This document shows positions 45,316 through 56,300 of a stretch of DNA of 64,000 nucleotides, one piece after another. Both the position numbers and the translations under genes were made by a program. Origin of the DNA: Phoronis australis (lineage: Eukaryota; Phoronida; Phoronidae); assembly GCA_002633005.1 (NCBI GenBank), contig NMRA01000155.1:517536-581535 (forward strand), read 5' to 3'. A model generated the notes under the pieces. It was not told the DNA's origin. It did not search any database and saw only the letters and a list, made by a program, of their open reading frames with translations. How positions within the stretch are numbered: position 1 is the stretch's first letter; every line of letters begins with the position of its first letter.

Positions 45316-45884
45316 TGACCACCGTCTCTAGCTCAGCTGTCTCAGTAGCGGCTGTGTAGCTCCTATAGGTACTTCATACGCCGGAAGCTTTTCGGCGAAT
45401 TATGCCTCACACCGACCAAAACATCAAAGTCACGGTGTTATAGATACCTTATGCCCATAGAGGGACACCTTAATAGCCTGTCGATGTTTTTAATTTCTTC
45501 CAACTCTAACAAATACCCCCATTATTAAACTTTTTCTTAAAGTAGTCCTTTGTTCAGTCCCAAAATTGGTAACTAGCCATTTTTAACACCACGTGCGGCA
45601 GGTGGTATGACGTCATATCCCCTGGCGTGCGCAGTGTAAAAATGGCCAGTTATCGATTTTGGAAACTGAACGAGGGACTGCTCGAAGAAAATGTTTGATA
45701 GCGGGAGTATTTTTTTTTTGTTGGAATCCATTTAAGACATGGACGGCCTCCTAGTGTCTCCCTCTATGGGCATAAGGTGTTTATAGCAAAGTGACTTTGT
45801 TTTAGTCGGTGAAAAGTTTCCGGCGTATGAAGCACCTATAGCATCTACACCGTCTCTACTAAGCCAGCTAGAGACAGTGGTCAC
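45316..45884. mobile_element. Foldback element with about 260-bp arms
   Basis: The left arm (tgaccaccgtctctagct ... cttatgcccatagaggga ... aactagccatttttaacac) is mirrored by the right arm (gtgtaaaaatggccagtta ... tccctctatgggcataag ... agctagagacagtggtca). Arm identity looks about 80-85%. The spacer holds CACGTG (45590-45595) and TGACGTCA (45608-45615). Confidence 0.8.
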
Positions 45885-47074
45885 TGTCTAGTATCCCAAA
45901 AGATGTGGCGAAAAAAATTCAGCAATTGTTCTAAAAGCTAAAAATTCTGCAAGAAAATTATATTTATTAGTGTTTGTAACTTACTAGCAGCAGAAGCAAT
46001 TTCTCAAGTTTGGAGAATTTCTCCCTGCAATTGGGAGAAAAGAATTCTCCCAGTTGGGGAAATTTCACATAGTGTCGAAGGAAAAAATTATCAATCAGTG
46101 AAATTCAAGTTTGGTACCATTGAATAGACTGCCAAAAATGACTGCAGGAAATAAAGGTCGATTTGGTTCGACAGTCTGGTTTCTTTTCAATTCTTGCTAA
46201 AGGCAGTAACCTGACAGAACTATAAATCAACAATCCATAGTAGATAATAAATAACACTGTACTTATTATCAAACCAAGCAACAACAAACCTCCTAGAACT
46301 TTAAATGTCCTTTTGAACCAAAATTTACCATTGACCGAACCAAGTACATGAAAGCAAATTCTCCTAGTTGGGAGATTTATGCATCCTAAAGCCAGTCAAA
46401 TTCTCCGGATATGGTGAAATTTCCCCAATTTGAAAGCCTACCACTGTAAACGGCCGGCCGGTATGAACCTCACTTAAATTTGTATAGTGATTATATGCCA
46501 CAATAGCTCTTTCTTTTGAATTGGCTCTTTGGATTTCAATGCTTAGGGTATGGTTATTGGGTTGAACCTTGCTCTGAAAACTGCCAAAAGCTCATCTCAG
46601 CAATCATTAACTTCCTAAATCAACCAAAGTCCTGATCAGTTGCAATTTGAGACATGCAGTCTAAACTGTAACACTCCCCAGAATGACAGGCCTGGTTTGA
46701 ATTGGTTAGTTATTGTAATCAACAGCCTTGACAGGTCATGTGGTTTCAGATGGAATGTGCTATATTGGCCTCTCCCTACATGTCTGCTGTCTGGTATTTG
46801 TTGATTGTTGGTAGGGTGGTGGAGTAGTACTCCTGGTTTGAATCATTTGGGAAGTTGCCTAAAGTAAACAAACCTAACCTTGACAGTTGTTTGTTGAACT
46901 TTGAACTATTTTAATAAATTACTAAAATTTGAAAATTTTTAGTCCATTTAATAATAATCTTACTCGAAATCGAACGATTATTTTTGGCATTTTATAATTC
47001 TATTTTGTGTGAACTCAAAATAAGTGTCTATAATTCTGTGCTCGTACCTTATATGGACAACTGCTAGTCCTAGT

Positions 47075-47188
47075 TTGCACTTGATGACCCCATAAAGTTA
47101 GATTCTGAAATTAAAATTTCAAGTTTATATTCGAAATCTCTAGTTTTCGCTTGGTTTGCTACTTGAATCTAGAGGTCATCAAGTGCGA
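47075..47188. mobile_element. Small MITE, copy 1, abutting anillin exon 2
   Basis: Inverted ends TTGCACTTGATGACC and GGTCATCAAGTGCGA bound 114 bp. A related element is at 59788-59866. The right end lies 47 bp before anillin exon 2. Confidence 0.6.
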
Positions 47189-47235
47189 GCTTTGGGTAGA
47201 AATTCATGTACATAACTCGTAATGTACTTTTTCAG

Positions 47236-47383
47236 AAACTGCTCGAACGTACAAGAGCACGCCGAGAGGCGCTTAATCAGAAAATGGCCGAAACGCCAGA
47301 GGCCGCCCCTCGGAAAAGACGTCCACTGTCTGAAAACAACGGACAGAATGAACTTGAAGTCCCAGTTTCTCCGGCTAAGAAAG
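47236..47383 (+). CDS. ANLN: Anillin exon 2
   Basis: The acceptor is ctttttcag and the donor AAAG|gtatat, leaving at phase 1. It encodes KLLERTRARREALNQKMAE through PRKRRPLSENNG to SPAKK. The frame is also open upstream to an ATG at 47206, but the acceptor and family structure argue that the real start is in an earlier exon. Confidence 0.95.
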
Positions 47384-50300
47384 GTATATAACAATTCTAA
47401 CACCACAGGGCCCTGGGCACTTTGATTTTAGAGGTGGTGACCCCCCTCTCGGGTGGCACTGGAACCTTTCACGTGAGCGAGAGCCCTGAAACAGTTAGAC
47501 CATTCGTGGTTACTGGCGTTCTTCCCTTTGTTTCATATTTCATTCAAGATCAACTGTTTGGACAGCTTGTCTGGAGTAAGTTGATTCAGAGTTATATTGC
47601 CCAGCACAAATTTATCAATCGGGTCTCGAGTCTAAAGATATTATGGTGGGTCAATTTGCCCATTGCATGAGATTGACTGTTCAAATGTGCCATAAGGAAT
47701 GGTGATGAGCCACTGGCCCAGTGATGTTGGGGTGTACATGAAAGAGTAAAAGGCTAATTTTAACAAAAATGACACTTTGTAATGATCGTATATCATTTTG
47801 AGTTAGTATAACTACTCGACGTAAACCGTAACATTATAACCAGGGAGGGACACTAGTGACCGAGCTTGCATGCTTTGTACACAGGGTGTTTCATTAACAG
47901 CTCTGTTGACATGTGTTCAACTGCATTGTGTGACTGTTTTCATTTCATAAACATCCTGTTACATCATTCACAGATAACTTGGTGCTGTGTAGAATGACGG
48001 AACAACACTTGCGAATTGTCAGATGAGCTGCATGGTTATAGTGCAACATGCTTTTGGTGCGCGTGTGACTGAGCAGTCATCGTACAAAAATAAAAGACTG
48101 AAACTGAGCCTCATAATGCAACAAATTACTTCATAAATTGGCCAATCTTTCACATCCAATAATGCTGAAGCTAAATTTCACCACCTGAAACAAAAATTAT
48201 AGATCAGTTTACATATCCACATGTTGTTGATGTTTGTGAGCCAACAACCGTCCCACAATGCANTTTGGACAGCTTGTCTGGAGTAAGTTGATTCAGAGTT
48301 ATATTGCCCAGCACAAATTTATCAATCGGGTCTCGAGTCTAAAGATATTATGGTGGGTCAATTTGCCCATTGCATGAGATTGACTGTTCAAATGTGCCAT
48401 AAGGAATGGTGATGAGCCACTGGCCCAGTGATGTTGGGGTGTACATGAAAGAGTAAAAGGCTAATTTTAACAAAAATGACACTTTGTAATGATCGTATAT
48501 CATTTTGAGTTAGTATAACTACTCAACGTAAACCGTAACATTTTAACCAGGGACACTAGTGACCGAGCTTGCATGCTTTGTACACAGGGTGTTTCATTAA
48601 CAGCTCTGTTGACATGTGTTCAACTGCATGGTGTGACTGTTGTCATTTCATGAACACCCTGTTACATCATTCACAGATAACTTGGTGCTGTGTAAAATGA
48701 GGGAACAACACTTGTGAATTGTCAGATGAGCTGCATGGTTATAGTGCAACATACTTTTGGTGCGCGTGTGACTGAGCAGTCATCGTACAAAAATAAAAGG
48801 CTGAAACTGAGCCTCATAATGCAACAAATTACTTCATAAATTGGCCAATCTTTCACATCCAATAATGCTGAAGCTAAATTTCACCACCTGAAACACAAAT
48901 TATAGATCAGTTTACATATCCACATGTTGTTGATGTTTGTGAGCCAACAACCGTCCCACAATGCACTTGAAAACACGAGCCGCATAGATGAAACCCCTGA
49001 ATTGCTGCAAACTCTTGTATGACACACACACACATATATACTTGTATTCCTTGCACTTGTCATTACTGTTTTGTGACAGCTGTACAATCATGCCCCTAGT
49101 GGACAGCTTTTATAACATGACGTTGATTATCGTGCCGTTCCAGCATCTCCCAAGCGCCACTGCCTGCGTGACGCTGAGCTTGAGGTACACGTGGACACTC
49201 CCGCCGTACGTGGTGTCAAGTCACGCATGCAGCAACTGGTGGCTAACCGTGAAGACTGGAATAACGATGCTGGTAATAACACCTTTGAACTTTGAGGCTT
49301 AAACCAAATGATTTTTGTATATTGGAATGTGTACTGGCCAGGACTTGGAGTTTTGATTGAAAATGTCCATTGTTATAAAACTGGTCTTTGTATTTTCCCT
49401 ACACATAATAGAAGTGATTGTGGCACAGTGACACTGGTAAGAACTTGTTATTTCTTGACTCTGTAATGACATTGCATGTCGGAATTTGTGGTTACCTACT
49501 GAATTTATTGATCTGTAGTAATAAAGAAATAAAAACGACTACTTTCACATTGCTCTACTCAAAGGAAATGACTAGGTTGTTGTTTGCAACTTAGAAATCT
49601 TAATTGGCATATTTTAGTTCCTCTCGCTTTCACAAGTTCTAGGTTGCCAACATTTTTATATTTTTATGCAACGAAATTGATTTTTTGATTGCACGAATTA
49701 TGGGTCTCCAGATGTAGTATGACATTATCAATTTGTCAGAATTTTTGAGTCGCGAAAATGCTCTGGCAGTATAAATGCCTGCAACATTGTCATAATGTTA
49801 CCACGTGGTGTTATTTTCTATTGAAAGAATAAGACTGCGCCACAGTGTTAAATAATAAAAATGACTTTGAAAAGATTTACTGATATGCTATGTACAACAG
49901 ATGTTAGTTAATTGTAAGAGCTTACCTATTCAGATATTTAAACATTAGGCTTCTGCGTGCAATATTTCGTGCCTCAACCCATTAATGTGTTATAGAAGTC
50001 TTGTGATAGTAGCTAACTGATTCGCCATTATCCCATTTTTATGCGAGATTTTTACCCAGCATAGAGACTAGAGAGGTCTGTTCTACGTTACAGTCTTTGC
50101 ATTTCTTTTGCGTTTAAGGAGTGACAGATGAAGGCACTACCACAGCAGCATCAGCGCCCCCTCCAGTCCTGGATCATCACGAGTCGTCCCCTGTGCCAGA
50201 GACCAGGAAAGGCAGGTTTGCCAAGTTGGCTCAAAATATCAACAACTGGGAGGACGACCTGTCTCATCCAGTCATCACGTAAGGCTGTGTACTGATAATA

Positions 50301-53300
50301 CTTGCATTAGCATTTTTCAAAAAATAACATTTCACTTATAGCCATCATGTAAGGTCATGTGCTGAAACTTCCATACTGTTACCAACACCAGACCACGTTT
50401 TGAAAAACCGTTGGCGTTTACAGTAATGTTAGAACCTTTGGAAAATGATCAGTTTAAGTTGGCAATTATTTTTATGATCAACATATGTGCCGAATGATAT
50501 ACAATAGTTCGTGCGTCACAAGCTCGTTACCAGAGATGTAACAAAGACCAGGTAGGCGATATAAGGTCATTTATTATGACTAATACAAATACAAGTAAGG
50601 TCATTTATATGACATTCAATTACAACTAATAGTTAGTGAATAAACATAAGTAAGGTAAAAAATACTAATCTCTGGTAAGATGGGCAAATGAAAAGCGCCG
50701 GCCACGTGGAGGTACAAGAGAATGGCGAAAGGGGGATGGTAGGGGGTGGGAAAATTTGAGAAGTTTTAGAAGTACGTCCACTAGGCCGGAACAAAGGAGG
50801 TGAACTGAAAGCGAGGTTAAAATAACAATCTGAAATCCTAAGTACACGTGACAATCATCAGCCCATGAGAGCCCAGATCTGACCAATCTCTGGGCACATG
50901 ATAACAATTGACCAATGAGGCTGTGAAAACGTCGAATAGTCCTACACAGAGGAATTAATGGACTAGACCGAGTTGAGGTGGAAAGGAGTAAGGCGGGTCC
51001 ATATGCTCACATAAATATATTTAATGAGTGTAATACCGTTTATGATCAACATATGTCCCGAATGATATACAATAGTTCGTGCGTCACAAGCTCGTTACCA
51101 GAGATGAAACAAGGACCGGGGTAGGTGATATAAGGTTATTTAATAATACAAATACAAGTAAGGTCATTTATATGACTAATACAATTACAACTATATAGAT
51201 AGTGACTAAACATAACTAAGGTAGAAAATACTAATCTCTGGTAAGATGGGCAAATGAAAAGCGCCAGAAGAGATGTAAGACAGCTCATGCCCATCCGCAG
51301 GGACGCACGAAAGGAGAGGAATAAAAGTGAAAGAGGTGCAGGACTACCAGAAATTTGTGGGGTATTACCGTAAGCCATACCTTCCTGCCAAAGTATGAGG
51401 CAAAAATGCCCATTTCCCTGACGTTTGGGTTATTTTCTTCCAATTTGTATAAACTTCTCTTGTGAGTATTAATATAATTTGTGATTTTGGCTAATTTCAT
51501 ACAAGCTTAGAGTCTATTTTACGGAAATCCAAGTTCTCCATTTTCGTTGTGTCTCCAACGAATCTTGAAAACTCCAACAAGAGTTGTAGGTGTACACCAG
51601 GAAATGCTGTTTTGCTGATAAATGGTGATCACAGTTGCATTTAGTTTGTAACTTTTTCATTGAAAATGATACACAAGGTTTCTGTGTCAATGCCTGTTGT
51701 TACACTATCATAGTGCAGTGTAACTTTGGTTTCGTTAGCGGATGTTGTTTTCATTTCAGAAAAGAGGAGCCAAAGAAGAAAGTGTGGCAGCCTCCTAAAC
51801 CAGTTGAGCCTGTTGTTGAGAAGAAGAAATCCCCAGTGAAATCAAAGCAGAGTCTAGCCAAAACAAAATCCACGACCAGTTTCACCCCAAACAGTTCCAC
51901 GGATTCTCCCAAAGGAGGCAAGCCGTTGGCCCACACGTACGTTGAAAACACACAAAAGGAGGTGGTTAATCCACTTAAATTCATCTCTCCTCAGCGGAAT
52001 ATTCCCGTCAACCCCGTGCCCAAGCCTGTTCGGGTTGGGGCAGGCTCGGAGAGTGAGGGCCGTGAAGACGAACCCACTGCCAAACCGGTGACCTCTCGCA
52101 TGGCCATATGGGAGAAGAAGACAACTGCGGCAGAAAAAGAGGCTGCTGACCACCGTCAGAAGTCTGCAGAGTTTCAGGCATCCAAGAGGTGCCGCACTAA
52201 AAGTGGGGGAATGTGGCAGGAAAAGATGGACGCTGCCGCCGCCATGTTAACTGGTGAGCAGACACGCAAGGCATTGGAGGCTGACAAGGCACAAGAGGCG
52301 TGGCAGGAGGCACCAGTAGTCTCACGTAAGAGCGTCTGGGAGGAGAAGATCAAGAAGGCAGAAAAGGTATGTTGTGGAAAATGTGGTAGTTGTTTATCTT
52401 GGTATGATGCAGCGTGTTCCCAGCGATGTGGGTCTTTCCTATTATGTTTTGAAGAAGGTATTACTGCAAAATAAACTAGACAACAACTACATTGTGACCT
52501 AGTTTGTAACTTAGCGAAGAGCGTGCTCTCTTTTTCTTCAGGCCTCAGAACGAGGGACTTGGTCACATCTGAATCCCCTCTCCCCCACCAACACCCTTTT
52601 GTCAAGGAAATCACTGCATTGTTAACCCAATGGCTTTGCTCTTTACTGTTGACTGCATAGTTGATGATTAATTGGACCACTTAGGCGGCACGCTTCTTTT
52701 CTTTCACTCTTAATTTGATTTTCTCTCGCATTTAGAGTTCAGAAGAAGAAATAACTCAGGTAATAATGTTGATCTGTATGGTAAATGACATCAGGGAATG
52801 CTTCTGCGGGAAATAATCAAAGGAGGCGGTAATTGCCGCACACTAACATGCGAAACTTGCATATAACAAGTGCTGATCATTCACTAATATACATGAAACT
52901 GTTAATCAGCATGTGATCTTTAGGTGCATGGTTGGAACATTGATGGGAGAGATTTAAGGTTAGTTGGCAGGGTGAACTGTATTGGAATCGAAAATAAGGT
53001 TGAGGCACGATTGATCAAATAGGTTTACAGTAACTGTTTTTTGTGTGTATTTTTAAATGCCAACAACGTCTTGGATAAAGATGTTCATTTTGTGACGAAA
53101 ACGTACGAAAGCTTAGCAATGGTTTTTGCACATCTATATGCCTGAACATGGACTTCTATTCACATATTTTTAGTTACCTGAGATTGAAACCATGGTAATA
53201 TGACTATGCCTTATTTTGTTTTGTTTAGTATTGTTGTTTTTTTGTTGTTTTCTGCTTCAAGGTTGTTCAGTTTGGACTTTTTAATTAATAACTGATTGTA

Positions 53301-56300
53301 AATTGTATTGACTGTGCAGTAATTTAAATATTCATAGACACAGACTATTAGGTAGGTAGTCTCGGCGTATATTGTAACTGAATGGAAATGACTCAACTAT
53401 TCTCCTTCCTTCATCATTGAGCGATGTGACCTTTATTACAGGATGCCGATGACCACCACCGCACGATGTACAGCAAAAAGTCAACCGGACGACTGCCATC
53501 TGCCGAGGACGAAAACCCGCCAGCTGCCCAGGTGGTGCCCAAGTCCCCTGGTCCTCAGCGAAGACAGACGTCTCAGATGCAGCAGGCTCTCAAGATGTTG
53601 CAGACTCAGGCCAGTGACAAGGACAAGGACATTGCACAGAAGGTGAGGTCGTGGGTTCATTGAGGAGTGCATTCTGAATTCGCGAGTGAAACTTATGGGA
53701 TCCACTGGTATGGTACATGGCGATAACTATGAAGACTTGCTTTTCTCGCCAGAAACTTGCTCTACGGAATACAGTCTAGCTCCTACATGCATCCTATGTA
53801 TCACGGAAATGCTGGAAACTAACACAAAATAGCTTGCTTGCATTGAAGGTTGAAAAGAGCAAAAAAGACATTTCACAAGTTCATCCATTCAGTTAAGTTT
53901 AGAGACAATGGAATATAACAAAATCTTTTTTTAATTGCTCATAGAAAACAATCATTGTAGCTTGGAAAACTCGCAGAGAATGAAAATACAAGTTGGAAGC
54001 ATGTTTCCGTGAGTTACTTGATCTTCCTGCCGTCCACCGCCGTGTCGCACAGATGTAAAGTCATAACATTTTTTCATTCCCACTGGGCAATGTATTAGAT
54101 CAGGCAACAATGACATGTTAAAAAGAAATGATTAGCTCTGTGCTAGTACATTATGAAACACCACAGACCGAACACAACGTTTGGATACATTCTGAGGTCT
54201 TTTTACGTAATTCCCGTTTTGCATAGAAAACTGGGAAAATGACAGGGATAGATTCCATGCATTCTGTTACTATTAATCTATTATTGTGGGGAAATACCGT
54301 ATGGGCTACAAAAATATAATATGAGTTGGAGCCATGTTTTGGTCAGTGCTCGACGCTTCCCCTTTTAGATGAAGGCTGAACGTGAGGCGGAAATGCAGGC
54401 ACTGAAGAACAGGTTCCACAATNGAAGAAATTACTCAGGTAATAATATTGATCTGTATGGTAAATGACATCAGGGAATGCTTCTGTGGGAAATAATCAAA
54501 GGAGGGAGTAACTACCGCACACTAACATGCAAAACTTGCATATAACAAGTGCTGATCATTTACTAATATACATGAAACTGTTAATCAGCATGTGATCTTG
54601 GGGTGCAAGGTTGGAACATTGATGGGAGAGATTTAAGGTTAGTTGGCAGGGTGAACTATATTGGAATTCAAAGTAAGGTTAAGGCACGATTGATCAACTA
54701 GTTTATAGTAACTGTTTTTTGTGTATTTTTTAAATGCCAACCACGTCTTGGATAAAGATGTACATTTTGTGACGGAAACGTACGAAAGCTTAGCAATGGT
54801 TTTTGCACATCTATATGCCTGAACATGGACTTCTATTCACATATTTTTAGTTACCTGAGATTGAAACCATGGTAATATGACTATGCCTTGTTTTGTTTTG
54901 TTTTGTTTTGTTTTGTTTAGTATTGTTGTTTTTTTTTTGTTTTCTGCTTCAAGGTTGTTCAGTTTGGACTTTCCAATAACTGATTGTAAGTTGTATTGAC
55001 TGTGCAGTAATTTAAATATTCATAGACAGAAACTATTAGGTAGGTAGTCTCGGCGTATATTGTAAATGAATGGAAATGACTCAACTATTCTCCTTCCTTC
55101 ATCATTGAGCGATGTGACCTTTATTACAGGATGCCGATGACCACCACCGCACGATGTACAGCAAAAAGTCAACCGGGCGACTGCCATCTGCCGAGGACGA
55201 AAGTCCGCCAGCTGCCCAGGTGGTGCCCAAGTCCCCTGGTCCTCAGCGAAGACAGACGTCTCAGATGCAGCAGGCTCTCAAGATGTTGCAGACTCAGGCC
55301 AGTGACAAGGACAAGGACATTGCACAGAAGGTGAGGTCGTGGGTTCATTGAGGAGTGCATTCTGAATTCGCGAGTGAAACTTATGGGATCCACTGGTATG
55401 GTACATGGCGATAACTATGAAGACTTGCTTTTCTCGCCAGAAACTTGCTCTACGGAATACAGTCTAGCTCCTACATGCATCCTATGTATCACGGAAATGC
55501 TGGAAACTAACACAAAATAGCTTGCTTGCATTGAAGGTTGAAAAGAGCAAAAAAGACATTTCACAAGTTCATCCATTCAGTTAAGTTTAGAGACAATGGA
55601 ATATAACAAAATCTTTTTTTAATTGCTCATAGAAAACAATCATTGTAGCTTGGAAAACTCGCAGAGAATGAAAATACAAGTTGGAAGCATGTTTCCGTGA
55701 GTTACTTGATCTTCCTGCCGTCCACCGCCGTGTCGCACAGATGTAAAGTCATAACATTTTTTCATTCCCACTGGGCAATGTATTAGATCAGGCAACAATG
55801 ACATGTTAAAAAGAAATGATTAGCTCTGTGCTAGTACATTATGAAACACCACAGACCGAACACAACGTTTGGATACATTCTGAGGTCTTTTTACGTAATT
55901 CCCGTTTTGCATAGAAAACTGGGAAAATGACAGGGATAGATTCCATGCATTCTGTTACTATTAATCTATTATTGTGGGGAAATACCGTATGGGCTACAAA
56001 AATATAATATGAGTTGGAGCCATGTTTTGGTCAGTGCTCGACGCTTCCCCTTTTAGATGAAGGCTGAACGTGAGGCGGAAATGCAGGCACTGAAGAACAG
56101 GTTCCACAATGGCATTCTTAAGGAGAATGTCAGTAGTGAGACCAGCGAGGCCAGCCAAACGGAGACGGAGGTAAGAACTAACGCAGACACAACACAAATG
56201 AGTAGTGCAGAGTCTATGAAACAATTTAGGTAAAGAATGCATTTTCAACTGTTCTGTATACATGCTATGTAGAGGGTAATTTGGTAACTTTGTACTAATT

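Larger units (their letters stand above)
44069..47235. other. Divergent interval between AOAH start and anillin exon 2
   Basis: It should hold both promoters and the unfound first coding exon of anillin (vertebrate anillins begin with a very short coding exon before KLLERTRARR). It contains a single N (44385), an E2F-like site (44352), a short palindrome actgaca-ata-tgtcagt (about 44398), a foldback (45316-45884) and a small MITE (47075-47188). I could not find a convincing ATG exon; it may be in the gap. Confidence 0.6.
47384..49143 (+). other. Anillin intron 2, with a duplicated segment
   Basis: It contains a direct duplication split by an N (47557-48262 and 48264-48965) and a short (ca)n at about 49021. 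I see no other gene. Confidence 0.7.
50279..51759 (+). other. Anillin intron 4, with two copies of a dispersed repeat
   Basis: It contains repeat copies A (50472-50930) and B (51040-51300) in direct orientation. The minus-strand ORFs at 50633 and 51136 lie in these repeats. Confidence 0.7.
52745..54422. repeat. Duplicated segment, copy 1 (spans anillin exons 6-8)
   Basis: Nearly identical to 54424-56110. It includes most of exon 6, exon 7 (53442-53642) and the first 54 bp of exon 8 (54369-54422), and is cut by the N inside exon 8. Confidence 0.92.

Noticed and set aside
47422-47670. ORF directly after anillin exon 2 as an alternative exon
   Set aside because: No acceptor or phase fit, and half of it lies in the duplicated intron segment.
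53442-55330. Genuine tandem exon duplication in anillin
   Set aside because: The single N at the junction, truncation of flanking exons exactly there, and near-identity of introns point to unmerged haplotypes.
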